Source of the DNA: Bradyrhizobium glycinis
GTDB lineage: Bacteria; Pseudomonadota; Alphaproteobacteria; Rhizobiales; Xanthobacteraceae
Assembly (NCBI RefSeq): GCF_016031655.1
Contig: NZ_JACCHQ010000004.1
Coordinates: 1 to 64,000, forward strand
Direction of reading: 5' to 3'
DNA: 64,000 nucleotides
Shown here: positions 36,406 through 44,374 of the stretch, one piece after another
How the letters are laid out: every line of letters begins with the position of its first letter
Position numbering within the stretch: position 1 is the first letter of the stretch
The notes under the pieces: generated by a model
Seen by the model: the letters and a program-made list of their open reading frames with translations, nothing else
Databases searched by the model: none
What the model was told of the DNA's origin: nothing
Program-made: the position numbers and the translations under genes

Positions 36406-37404
36406 TTACGCCTCCAACACAATTTTGCCAATATGTGCGCTCGTTTCCATGCGCCGGTGGGCGTCTGCCGCCTTTTCCAGCGGGAAAGTGCTGTCCATCA
36501 CCGGCTTGATGCGGCCTTCGCGCAAAAGCGGCATCACTTTCTGCTCGATCGCGGCCACCATCGCCGCCTTGTCCGCATTACTACGGGGGCGCAAGGTCGA
36601 GCCGGTATGGGTCAGGCGCTTGACCATGACCTTGGCGATGTTGACGCTGACCTTGGGGCCGTTGAGGGTCGCGATCTGGACGATGCGGCCGTCGACCGCC
36701 GCGGCATCATAGTTGCGATCGACATAGTCGCCGGCGACCATGTCGAGGATCAGGTTGACGCCAACGTTGTTGGTCTCTTCCTTGACCACGGCGACGAAGT
36801 CTTCGCTCTTGTAGTTGATGGCGCGGTCGGCCCCCAGCTTGAGGCAGGCGTCACACTTGTCCTGCGATCCCACGGTCACGAATACTTTTGCGCCGAAGGC
36901 TTTGGCGAGCTGAATGGCCATGGTGCCGATGCCGGAGGAGCCGCCATGGATCAGCAGCGTCTCGCCGGCCTTGAGGCCGCCGCGTTCGAACACGTTGTGC
37001 CAGACTGTCATCAGGGTTTCCGGCAGCGCGCCGGCTTCCTTCATCGACAGCGCCGGCGGCACGCTCATCGCCTGGGCGTCTTGGGCGATGCAGTACTGCG
37101 CATAGCCGCCGCCGGCGACCAGCGACATCACCTTGTCTCCGACCTTGTGCCGCTTGGCGTTGCTGCCGACCGCGACGACTTCGCCTGATATCTCGAGGCC
37201 GGGCAGGTCGCTGGCGCCGGGCGGCGGCGGATAGGCGCCGGAGCGCTGCGCCACGTCGGGCCGGTTGACGCCGGCAGCTTCGACCTTGACCAGGATCTCG
37301 TCGGGACCGGGCTGCGGAACGCTGCGTTGCTCCGGCACCAACACCTCCGGTCCACCGGGCTTGGAGATGGCGACCACGGTCATTTGCGCGGGCAGCTTGT
37401 CCAT
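36406..37404 (-). CDS. NAD(P)H:quinone oxidoreductase (zeta-crystallin/MDR family)
   Basis: A 332-residue medium-chain dehydrogenase without zinc ligands. PGLEISGEVVAVG is the family block, LLIHGGSSGIGTMAIQLAKAFGAKVF the nucleotide site (glycine-rich GGSSGIG). It should reduce quinones with NADPH in the cytosol. ATG 37404 has AAGGACAC just upstream; the frame is open beyond but unlike the family. It faces away from the DUF1192 gene. Confidence 0.92.
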   Translation of the reverse strand: MDKLPAQMTVVAISKPGGPEVLVPEQRSVPQPGPDEILVKVEAAGVNRPDVAQRSGAYPPPPGASDLPGLEISGEVVAVGSNAKRHKVGDKVMSLVAGGGYAQYCIAQDAQAMSVPPALSMKEAGALPETLMTVWHNVFERGGLKAGETLLIHGGSSGIGTMAIQLAKAFGAKVFVTVGSQDKCDACLKLGADRAINYKSEDFVAVVKEETNNVGVNLILDMVAGDYVDRNYDAAAVDGRIVQIATLNGPKVSVNIAKVMVKRLTHTGSTLRPRSNADKAAMVAAIEQKVMPLLREGRIKPVMDSTFPLEKAADAHRRMETSAHIGKIVLEA

Positions 37405-37522
37405 GATGTGTCCTTGAGCAAAGGTGCGGGAGGAAACGAGGCCCTTGCTTAGCCAGCGCGGTGCAGGCTGGCAACCGCCTTGGGCCGTGTGGTCCGGTCC
37501 GCGGACGAGAGGAGCAACGACG

Positions 37523-37714
37523 ATGCCGATGGAAGAGGACGATCGCCCGCGCAAGAAGATCAGCCATGAAATTGGGCAGGACCTCTCACTTTTGTCAGTG
37601 GAGGAACTGACCGAGCGCGTGGCGCTGCTCAAGGCCGAGATCGCAAGATTGGAAGAAGCCGCCACCAAGAAGCGCGCCTCGCGCGATGCGGCGAACAGTA
37701 TTTTCAAGTCGTAG
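37523..37714 (+). CDS. DUF1192 small protein
   Basis: A 63-residue acidic/basic protein with a leucine-rich coiled-coil core LSVEELTERVALLKAEIARLEE, characteristic of DUF1192 in alphaproteobacteria. GGAG lies 9 bases before ATG 37523. Function unknown. Confidence 0.85.
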   Translation: MPMEEDDRPRKKISHEIGQDLSLLSVEELTERVALLKAEIARLEEAATKKRASRDAANSIFKS

Positions 37715-37758
37715 TGGTCGCCACACAACGACTTCCCGGACGCGTGGGTTCTCCGCCT

Positions 37759-37895
37759 CGTCATTCCGGGGCGGCGCGTCAGCGCCGAGCCCGGAATCCA
37801 TAACCACAAGAAGCCGTTGAAGCTGGCAGGCGGACCACTCCATCTTCCTGGGGCTATGGATTCCGGGCTCGCGCTGCGCGCGCCCCGGAATGACG
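37759..37895. repeat. Palindromic repeat, CATTCCGG family
   Basis: Outer ends CGTCATTCCGGGG and CCCCGGAATGACG; inner arms CCCGGAATCCATA and TATGGATTCCGGG. In the 560-base gap 37715-38274 this repeat, the candidate small RNA and the upstream region of rcdA are the contents I can recognise. Confidence 0.85.
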
Positions 37896-38002
37896 GCGGA
37901 GCGCTTGTTCCGCACGTCCCTCGGCCACTGGCCGACATGGCTAACGAACTCCCAAAAAATTAGCTCGTTTACTTCGGATTAAGCTTTCGGGTTTATGACT
38001 GG

Positions 38003-38101
38003 AACTGTCCTCGTTTGGACACCGAGTGGCTCCTGTCCACTCTGTTTGACGCCTCCCTGTTATCAACTTTCAAAGCCGCCGGTCTCCGGCGGCTCTTTTT
38101 T
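38003..38101 (+). ncRNA. Candidate small RNA with intrinsic terminator
   Basis: TTTACT (37968) and TTTATG (37992), 18 bases apart, could be a promoter. The predicted transcript begins near 38003. It can form GAGTGG-ctcctgt-CCACTC, has a single-stranded CCTCCC reminiscent of anti-ribosome-binding-site loops in rhizobial small RNAs, and ends in GCCGCCGG-tct-CCGGCGGC followed by TCTTTTTT (38075-38101). Reading frames here have no good ribosome-binding site. The terminator is clear; the RNA as an independent gene is inference. Confidence 0.42.
38073..38101 (+). terminator. Strong intrinsic terminator upstream of rcdA
   Basis: Perfect 8-bp GC stem with a 3-base loop followed by six Ts. It ends either the small RNA proposed here or read-through from DUF1192. 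Confidence 0.8.
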
Positions 38102-38268
38102 GCGTTCACTGCCCGGTTTGGGCCTCTCACCCCGGTTGCATTCGAAAGGATTGACCCGCGGAAACCATATCCGCGCTTGTCACTGGACTCCGCGTCTCGC
38201 CCGCGCAATGATTTGTTCATCATAAGCCGGCGCCAAAGCCGGGCAGTCAAACAGTTGCGTAAGAGGCG

Positions 38269-38276
38269 TTAACCAT
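38269..38276 (+). promoter_or_regulatory. Possible CtrA half-site over the rcdA start codon
   Basis: TTAACCAT, a known CtrA half-site sequence, runs into the ATG of the rcdA homologue. A second half (TAAG) is 5 bases upstream, which does not match the canonical spacing. Only a hint. Confidence 0.3.
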
Positions 38277-38784
38277 GGAACGTTTGCAGGCCGAGGGCGC
38301 TCTCGTTCAGCTCAGCGAGCGATTCACCAATTCTGCGGCGTTCGGCAATTTGTTCCGTGAGGGCATGGACCTCGTCGAGGAGACCGCTGCCTATCTCGAT
38401 GGCGCCGGCCGCGTCGAGGCCAAGGCGCTCGACCGCGCTGTCAGCCTCACCTATGCGACCGAGAGCATGCGCCTCACCACGCGCCTGATGCAGCTCGCCT
38501 CCTGGCTACTGCTGCACCGCGCGGTGAAGGAAGGCGAGATGACGCTGAGCCAGGCCAACCGCGAGAAGACCAAGGTCAAGCTCACCGCCGCCGATCCCGG
38601 TCCCGCCGATACCATCGAGAAGCTGCCCACCCAGCTTCAGGACCTGATCCATCGCTCGATGAGCCTGCAGACCCGCGTCCGCCGCCTCGACAGCACGATC
38701 CATACCCCGCCGGCGGAGCAGGCCGCGATCGGCAATCCGTTGGTGCCGCACCTCAACGCCCTGAAGGCCGCGTTCGAGCGGTAG
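38275..38784 (+). CDS. RcdA homologue (DUF1465), cell-cycle proteolysis adaptor
   Basis: A 169-residue helical protein. FGNLFREGMDLVEETAAYLDG, LTYATESMRLTTRLMQLASWLL and the QLPTQLQDLI-like block LPTQLQDLIHRS define DUF1465/RcdA. In Caulobacter RcdA helps ClpXP degrade CtrA together with CpdR and PopA. Upstream are a terminator and a possible CtrA half-site. The acidic, flexible C-terminus is short here. The equivalent function in this organism is inferred from family only. Confidence 0.87.
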   Translation: MERLQAEGALVQLSERFTNSAAFGNLFREGMDLVEETAAYLDGAGRVEAKALDRAVSLTYATESMRLTTRLMQLASWLLLHRAVKEGEMTLSQANREKTKVKLTAADPGPADTIEKLPTQLQDLIHRSMSLQTRVRRLDSTIHTPPAEQAAIGNPLVPHLNALKAAFER

Positions 38785-38804
38785 GGACTATCAACAATCC
38801 CGAT

Positions 38805-38904
38805 CGTCATTCCGGGACGCGCCTCTTGGCGCGGGCCCGGAATCCATACTCCCGATCGTGGTTATAGATTCCGGGCTCGCGACTTCGTCGCGCCCCGGAA
38901 TGAC
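38805..38904. repeat. Palindromic repeat, CATTCCGG family
   Basis: CGTCATTCCGGG at left and CCCCGGAATGACA at right, with GGAATCCATA and TATAGATTCC inner arms. It lies just after rcdA. Confidence 0.85.
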
Positions 38905-38912
38905 AGCCCAAA

Positions 38913-38946
38913 AGAAAAACGCCCCCGGTCTCCCCGGGGGCGTTTT
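38913..38946 (-). terminator. Intrinsic terminator of rpmE
   Basis: On the minus strand, ACGCCCCCGG and CCGGGGGCGT pair around a short loop and are followed by TTTTTCTTTT. It lies about 25 bases after the L31 stop. Confidence 0.8.
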
Positions 38947-38969
38947 CATCTCCAGCCTTGCGGGCCGGC

Positions 38970-39197
38970 TCAATCCTTCTTGAGGAAGCCCGAAAACTTC
39001 TTCTGGAAGCGCGAGACGCGGCCGCCGCGGTCCATGATCTGGGCGGAGCCGCCGGTCCAGGCCGGGTGCGACTTCGGGTCGATGTCGAGGTTCAGCGTGT
39101 CGCCTTCCTTGCCCCAGGTCGAGCGGGTCAGGTACTCGGTTCCGTCGGTCATCACGACCTTAATCGTATGATAATTCGGATGAATTTCGGCTTTCAT
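38970..39197 (-). CDS. rpmE: 50S ribosomal protein L31
   Basis: A 75-residue basic protein: [32 protein letters not shown] and [13 protein letters not shown]. It has no cysteine, so it is the zinc-independent form, apparently the only L31 type seen here. Part of the large ribosomal subunit near the intersubunit bridge. A short hairpin (GGCGCCGAAGCGCCG) lies in its leader, and a strong promoter is at 39259-39287. Single-gene unit with its own terminator. Confidence 0.97.
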   Translation of the reverse strand: MKAEIHPNYHTIKVVMTDGTEYLTRSTWGKEGDTLNLDIDPKSHPAWTGGSAQIMDRGGRVSRFQKKFSGFLKKD

Positions 39198-39258
39198 GGC
39201 AATTCCTCGGCGCTTCGGCGCCTTCTTGGGTGGCTAGCGAATGACGGATTTGGGCGGC

Positions 39259-39287
39259 TCTATACCCCACGAAACCTCGCAAAACAA
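39259..39287 (-). promoter_or_regulatory. Probable sigma-70-type promoter of rpmE
   Basis: On the minus strand TTGTTT (39287-39282) and TATAGA (39264-39259) are 17 bases apart. It leaves a leader of about 55 bases with a hairpin. Confidence 0.6.
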
Positions 39288-39395
39288 GCCATACTGCCGC
39301 TGTGAACCGGGGTTTGCCCCTAAGGGACATCCCGGATTTGCCACTACTCTTGCACCGGCCTATTGGGAGCAAACGAATGCAATGGGTCGGATCTC

Positions 39396-41246
39396 ATGAG
39401 CGCAGTGGAACGGCTTGATGACCGGGACATCGAACGGCCTGTAATGAACGCCGCGGACACCCCCTCGATCGAGGCCGAGCTGATCGAAGCGCCGGCCAAG
39501 GGCCGCGCCAGGCTGCGGCCGCTGCTCGCGCTCGCGCCGTATGTGATCCGCTATCGCGGCCGGGCGGCGCTGGCCTTCGTCGCGCTCACGATCGCAGCGC
39601 TGACCACGCTGCTGGTGCCGGTCGCGGTGCGCAGGATGATCGATTTCGGCCTGACGCCCGAGGGCATCGAGCTGATCAACAGCTACTTCTCGGTCATGCT
39701 CGCGGTCGTCGCCGTGCTCGCCATCGCCAGCGCGGCGCGCTACTACCTCGTGATGACGATCGGCGAACGCATCGTCGCCGATCTCCGGCGCGACGTTTTC
39801 GCGCATCTATTGTCGCTCTCCCCCGCCTTTTTCGATTCCGCGCGCAGCGGCGAATTGATCTCGCGCCTCACCGCCGACACCACCCAGCTGAAATCGGCCG
39901 TCGGCGCCTCCGTCTCGATCGCGCTGCGTAACCTGATGATGTTTCTGGGCGCGACAGCGATGATGGTGATCACGAGCCCGAAGCTCTCGGGCTTCGTGCT
40001 GCTGGCCATCCCTTTGATCGTGCTGCCGCTGGTGGCGTTCGGGCGCTGGGTGCGGCGCCTGTCGCGCAATGCGCAGGACACGCTCGCCGACGCCTCCGCC
40101 TATGCCGGCGAATTGGTCGGCGCGATCCGCACCGTGCAGGCCTATACCAGCGAGCAATTTGCCGAGAAGCGTTTCGGCGGTGAAGTTGAGCAGGCCTATG
40201 AAGCCGCGCGCACCTCGACCCAGGCTCGCGCCGTGCTCACCGCGATCATCATCTTCATCGTGTTCGCAAGCGTGGTCGCCATCCTCTGGATCGGCTCGCA
40301 TGACGTGCTCACCGGCGCGATTACGCCGGGCCGGCTCGGTCAGTTCGTGCTGTATGCGGTGTTCGCCGCAGCGGGCCTCGGCCAGCTCAGCGAAGTCTGG
40401 GGCGAGGTCTCGGCGGCATCGGGCGCGGCCGAGCGCCTGTTCGAGATCCTCCACGTCAAGCCCGAGATCACCGCGCCTGCGGCGCCGCTTGCGCTGCCGG
40501 TGCCCGCGCGCGGCGAGGTCGGTTTCGATCGGGTCAGCTTCGCCTATCCGGCGCGGTCCGACGTCAACGTGCTCGACGCGGTGTCGTTCACCGTGCGTCC
40601 CGGCGAGAAGGTCGCGATCGTCGGTCCATCCGGCGCCGGCAAGAGCACCATCTTTCATCTGCTGCTGCGCTTCTACGATCCGCGCAGCGGGACGATCTCG
40701 CTCGACGGCGTGCCGGTCAAGTCCGCTGACCCCGGCGATTTCCGCGCGCGCATCGCACTGGTACCGCAGGAATCCGTGGTGTTCGCCGCGAGCGCCCGCG
40801 AGAACATCCGCTTCGGCCGGCCCGACGCGACCGATGCCGAGGTCGAGCGCGCCGCCGAGCTCGCCCATGCCGCCGAATTCATCCGTCGCCTGCCCGAAGG
40901 TTTCGAGACCGCGCTCGGCGAGCGCGGCGTGACGCTGTCCGGCGGCCAGCGCCAGCGCATCGCGATCGCGCGCGCCATCCTGCGCGATGCGCCGCTGTTG
41001 CTGCTGGACGAAGCCACCTCAGCGCTCGACGCCGAAAGCGAGACGCTGGTGCAGACCGCGCTGGAAGAGCTGATGCGCCACCGCACCACGCTCGTCATCG
41101 CTCATCGTCTCGCGACCGTTCTGTCCTGCGACCGCATCCTGGTGATGGACCAGGGCCGGATCGTCGAGCAGGGCACGCATGCCGAGCTCGTCGCGGCGAA
41201 TGGGCTCTATGCGCGGCTGGCGCGGCTGCAGTTCGAGGGCGCGTGA
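39396..41246 (+). CDS. MsbA-like ABC exporter (fused membrane and ATPase domains)
   Basis: A 616-residue half-transporter. Six membrane helices (about residues 45-320), then the ATPase: Walker [13 protein letters not shown]-loop LVPQESVVF, signature TLSGGQRQR, Walker [13 protein letters not shown] and H-loop IAHRLATV. It should act as a homodimer exporting a lipid, drug or peptide. ATG 39396 is preceded by GGGTCGG; an upstream TTG extends 11 codons. Substrate unknown; no partner gene. Confidence 0.92.
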   Translation: MSAVERLDDRDIERPVMNAADTPSIEAELIEAPAKGRARLRPLLALAPYVIRYRGRAALAFVALTIAALTTLLVPVAVRRMIDFGLTPEGIELINSYFSVMLAVVAVLAIASAARYYLVMTIGERIVADLRRDVFAHLLSLSPAFFDSARSGELISRLTADTTQLKSAVGASVSIALRNLMMFLGATAMMVITSPKLSGFVLLAIPLIVLPLVAFGRWVRRLSRNAQDTLADASAYAGELVGAIRTVQAYTSEQFAEKRFGGEVEQAYEAARTSTQARAVLTAIIIFIVFASVVAILWIGSHDVLTGAITPGRLGQFVLYAVFAAAGLGQLSEVWGEVSAASGAAERLFEILHVKPEITAPAAPLALPVPARGEVGFDRVSFAYPARSDVNVLDAVSFTVRPGEKVAIVGPSGAGKSTIFHLLLRFYDPRSGTISLDGVPVKSADPGDFRARIALVPQESVVFAASARENIRFGRPDATDAEVERAAELAHAAEFIRRLPEGFETALGERGVTLSGGQRQRIAIARAILRDAPLLLLDEATSALDAESETLVQTALEELMRHRTTLVIAHRLATVLSCDRILVMDQGRIVEQGTHAELVAANGLYARLARLQFEGA

Positions 41247-41264
41247 GGCGTCGCCTCACTTTTG

Positions 41265-41489
41265 TCATTGCGAGGGCCGGCACTTCGGCGACAGCGCCGG
41301 CACGTTCGGCCAGGACCAGTTCTTCCAGCTTCCGTCCGCTTCGACGCAGGCTGATGCCCCAGGGCTGTTCGTCTGCGCAGGGGCGCTTGACGTCGCAAAG
41401 CGCTGGTCGACATAGGTCGTCGACACGTAGCCGGCGACGATGACGCCCAGCATCACCGAGGACCCCTTGGCCAGCTCGCTCAGCTTCAT
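41265..41489 (-). CDS. Small membrane-anchored protein, unknown family
   Basis: A 74-residue frame with GGAGACGATCG before the ATG (SD spacing about 7). Residues 9-25 (GSSVMLGVIVAGYVSTT) form one hydrophobic helix; the rest ends with the aromatic block ACVEADGSWKNWSWPNVPALSPKC and two cysteines that could form a disulfide outside the membrane. I recall similar small rhizobial proteins but no named family. It converges with the exporter gene 18 bases away. Confidence 0.6.
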   Translation of the reverse strand: MKLSELAKGSSVMLGVIVAGYVSTTYVDQRFATSSAPAQTNSPGASACVEADGSWKNWSWPNVPALSPKCRPSQ

Positions 41490-41559
41490 CGATCGTCTCC
41501 ATCGGCCATGCCTGAGACAACGAATAACCGGCGCCTTGGGATCCCCGATGTGACAGGCC

Positions 41560-42006
41560 TCACGCCTTCCACACCATCTTCAACACCGGCCGCCCCGAGG
41601 TCGGGTTCACGTCGTCGCCGGCATGGGCAAAGCCGCTACGCTCGTAGAAGCGGATGGCACGGGCATTATCCTTGTTGACGAGCAGCGTGACGCCCGAGGG
41701 CGACAGGCGCTTGGCCTCGTCGACCAGCAGCCTTGCTGCATTGGAGCCCCAATGCGCGGGATCGACGACGAGCTGGTCGAGATAGCCTTCGCCGTCGATG
41801 GTAACGAAACCGATCAGCGCGCCGTCCTGCTCCGCCACCACGATCTGGGCCTTCGGCACCAGATCCTTGCGCCAGCGCTCGCGCCACCATTCCAGCCGTG
41901 CGGCGAAGTCGATCTGCGGATAGGCCTGCTGCCAGGTGCGATGCCAGAGGTCGATCGCAGCGGCCTCGTCGGAGGCCGCGTAGGGGCGGAGGTGGCGCGC
42001 GCTCAC
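41560..42006 (-). CDS. GNAT family N-acetyltransferase
   Basis: A 148-residue protein starting at GTG that overlaps the TAG of the OmpA-like gene by one base (TAGTG). Acetyl-CoA-binding motif is weak in ALIGFVTIDGEGYLDQLVVDPAHWGSNAARLLVDEAK; NARAIRFYERSGFAHAGDD is the usual motif B. Substrate unknown. Tight coupling to the stator-like operon is the odd feature. Confidence 0.88.
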   Translation of the reverse strand: MSARHLRPYAASDEAAAIDLWHRTWQQAYPQIDFAARLEWWRERWRKDLVPKAQIVVAEQDGALIGFVTIDGEGYLDQLVVDPAHWGSNAARLLVDEAKRLSPSGVTLLVNKDNARAIRFYERSGFAHAGDDVNPTSGRPVLKMVWKA

Positions 42007-43034
42007 TACCGCTCCGTCAGCTTCAGCTCGATGCGGCGGTTGCGCTTGTAGGCCTCTTCCGTGTTGCCGGTATCGAGCGGCTGGAATTCGCCGAAGCCGG
42101 CCGCGACGAGGCGCTGGGCGGGCACGCCGAGCGAGACCAGATATTGTACCACCGAGATCGAGCGGGCCGCGGACAGGTCCCAGTTCGACTTGAAGTTCGG
42201 GCCATTGACGGGGCGCACGTCGGTATGGCCGTCGACGCGCAGCACCCAGGGGATGTCGCTCGGGATCTTCTTGTCGAGCTCGATCAGCGCGGCTGCCAAA
42301 GTGTCGAGCTCGGCGCGGCCCTCGGGCAGCAAGGTCGCCTGACCGGTGTCGAAGAACACTTCGGACTGGAACACGAAGCGGTCGCCGACGATGCGGATGT
42401 CGGGGCGGTTGCCGAGGATGGCACGCAGGCGGCCGAAGAATTCCGAGCGGTAGCGCGACAATTCCTGGACGCGCTGCGCCAGGGCGACGTTGAGGCGGGA
42501 GCCCAGATCGGCGATGCGGTTCTGCGATTCCTTGTCGCGCTTCTCGGAGGCATCGAGCGCCTCCTCCAGTGCCGCCAATTGCCGGCGCAGCGCGCTGATC
42601 TGCTGGTTCAGCACCTCGATCTGCGCCAGCGCCCGCGCCGAGACCGCCTTCTCCGAGTCCAATGCCTTGCCGAGCTCGGCGGTCTTGCCTTGCGCATCGT
42701 TGCCGGCGGCAGCTAAGCCGTCATAGAGACCCTTGATGCGGTCGCGCTCGGACTCGGCCGAGGCGAGGCCCGCCTTCAATTGCGACACCTGGTCGTCGAG
42801 CGAAAGCTTGCCGAGCTTCTCCAGCGACAACAGCTCGTTGAGCTGGGCGATCTTGGCGTTGAGCTGCTCCAGCGCCTTGTCCTTGCCGGTGACCTCCTGC
42901 GACAGGAAGAACTGCACCACCAGGAACACCGACAGCAGGAACACGATCGACAGCACCAGCGTCGACAGCGCGTCGACGAAGCCGGGCCAGTAGTTGAGAC
43001 CGCCTTCGCTACGGCGGGCGCGGGCAAGGGCCAT
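42006..43034 (-). CDS. OmpA-like/MotB-like peptidoglycan-binding protein with long coiled coil
   Basis: A 342-residue protein. One membrane helix (about 18-43) includes Asp21 (PGFVDALSTLVL), where MotB carries its proton-binding Asp. Then a long coiled coil (about 45-190) and a C-terminal OmpA domain (RVDGHTDVRPVNGPNFKSNWDLSAARSIS; GFGEFQP). This design matches stator B subunits that anchor to the cell wall. I prefer ATG 43034; a GTG five codons earlier is possible. Its partner is the MotA-like gene next door. Confidence 0.88.
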   Translation of the reverse strand: MALARARRSEGGLNYWPGFVDALSTLVLSIVFLLSVFLVVQFFLSQEVTGKDKALEQLNAKIAQLNELLSLEKLGKLSLDDQVSQLKAGLASAESERDRIKGLYDGLAAAGNDAQGKTAELGKALDSEKAVSARALAQIEVLNQQISALRRQLAALEEALDASEKRDKESQNRIADLGSRLNVALAQRVQELSRYRSEFFGRLRAILGNRPDIRIVGDRFVFQSEVFFDTGQATLLPEGRAELDTLAAALIELDKKIPSDIPWVLRVDGHTDVRPVNGPNFKSNWDLSAARSISVVQYLVSLGVPAQRLVAAGFGEFQPLDTGNTEEAYKRNRRIELKLTER

Positions 43035-43052
43035 GTCATCCGTCTCCACTCT

Positions 43053-43176
43053 CGTGTCCCGGACGCGGTGCAGCGCCTTGGCGATGCGCCGCTGAGCCGG
43101 GACCCAGCGTTAGGTAGAAGATTCTGGGCCCCGGCTCGGCAGCGCATCACTGCGTGCTACGCTGCGTCCGGGGCAG
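43053..43176. repeat. Palindromic repeat, GTCCCGG/CCGGGGC family
   Basis: CGTGTCCCGGACGCGGTGCAGC at the left and a matching GCTGCGTCCGGGGCA at the right. It separates the MotA-like and OmpA-like genes, which are read in the same direction, and so forms a hairpin inside a likely operon. Confidence 0.75.
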
Positions 43177-43192
43177 GCTCTCTCCTTGCTGC

Positions 43193-44206
43193 TCAACTCT
43201 TCTCGGGCTGGCGCGCGATCCGTTCCAGGAGGCGCCGGATCTCGCGGTTCTGCTCGCCCTGGCCGTCGGCCCATTCGCGGATCATCTGCTGCTCGGTGCG
43301 CATGTGCGAGACCAGCGCCTGGATCGCTTCGGCAAGGCTCGCCATCGCCGCCGTGGTGCCGCGGCCGGCGCTGCCTTCCTCGAGCACGGAACGCAAGCGC
43401 TCGACCGCCGCTTGAAGCTCGCCGCTCGCGACGCCGCCACCTGAAGCGACCGGCACCTCGCCATTGCCGTATTCGCGAACGGTGGTGGCGAGCCAATCTT
43501 CGAGGTCGGTGTAGAAGCGGTTCTGCGCCTGGCTCGATTGCAGGTCGAGGAAGCCGAGGATCAGCGAGCCGGCAAGGCCGAACAGCGAGCTGGAGAACGA
43601 GATGCCCATGCCGCCGAGCGGGGCGGCGAGGCCCTCCTTCAGCGTGTCGAACAGCGCCCCGGAATCGCTCCCGACCTTGAGCCCCTCGATCACCTTGCCC
43701 ACCGAGCCCACCGTCTCGATCAGGCCCCAGAAGGTGCCGAGCAGGCCGAGGAAGACCAACAGGCCGGTCATGTAGCGGGAGATGTCGCGGGCCTCGTCCA
43801 GGCGGGTTGCGATCGAATCGAGCAGGTGCCGCATCGTGGTCTGCGTGATGGTCATCCGCCCCGAGCGCTCCCCGCCGAGGATCGCCGCCATCGGCGCCAG
43901 CAGCTTGGGGTGGCGGGCCGGCGCCAGGCCGGGATCGGCGACGCGGAAATTGTTGACCCAGGAGACCTCGGGATAGAGCCGGATGACCTGGCGGAAGGCC
44001 AAGATGATGCCGATGAACAGCACCCCCCCGATCAGGGCGTTGAGCCCGGGATTGGCGAAGAAGGCCTGGACGATCTGCTTGTAGAGCACCACGCCCACCA
44101 GCGTGCACAGCACCAGGAAGACCAGCATCCGAACCAGGAAGACGCTGGGCGAGGACAATTTGGTGTACTCGATGTCCATGGTGGATCGGGAAGTGCCAGA
44201 CCGCAT
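43193..44206 (-). CDS. MotA/TolQ/ExbB family proton channel protein
   Basis: A 337-residue membrane protein. Helices at about 22-42 and 55-75, then the MotA_ExbB domain with MTGLLVFLGLLGTFWGLIETV and GMGISFSSSLFGLAGSLILGFLD. A C-terminal soluble tail carries a Gly-rich linker and a coiled coil. Such proteins conduct protons together with a B subunit. No TolR/ExbD gene is present, so the OmpA-like partner is likely. ATG 44206 has GGAT upstream; ATG 44179 is a shorter choice without a ribosome-binding site. Confidence 0.88.
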   Translation of the reverse strand: MRSGTSRSTMDIEYTKLSSPSVFLVRMLVFLVLCTLVGVVLYKQIVQAFFANPGLNALIGGVLFIGIILAFRQVIRLYPEVSWVNNFRVADPGLAPARHPKLLAPMAAILGGERSGRMTITQTTMRHLLDSIATRLDEARDISRYMTGLLVFLGLLGTFWGLIETVGSVGKVIEGLKVGSDSGALFDTLKEGLAAPLGGMGISFSSSLFGLAGSLILGFLDLQSSQAQNRFYTDLEDWLATTVREYGNGEVPVASGGGVASGELQAAVERLRSVLEEGSAGRGTTAAMASLAEAIQALVSHMRTEQQMIREWADGQGEQNREIRRLLERIARQPEKS

Positions 44207-44374
44207 GCCGGTATCATCCGTTACGTAAAGCTTGCTTGCGGCGCGCACTATGGCACAGCGCCGGCCCAAAAAAAGCGCCGGATGCGCCGATTTCGGGGAC
44301 AGCTCGGGGAACCCGGCCCGGAAGCGGCGCTTTGATAAGCAGGTCTCTGCAGAAGTTCGCCATTCGGGGGGCGC

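Noticed and set aside
37995..38272. Small coding frames in the gap before rcdA
   Set aside because: Two overlapping frames cross a strong terminator hairpin, lack ribosome-binding sites and have no recognisable composition; a small RNA explains the region better.
42006..44206. Zorya-type anti-phage system
   Set aside because: ZorA/ZorB are MotA/MotB-like, but neither a ZorD-like helicase nor a ZorC or ZorE gene lies nearby, and the MotA-like protein lacks the very long ZorA tail.
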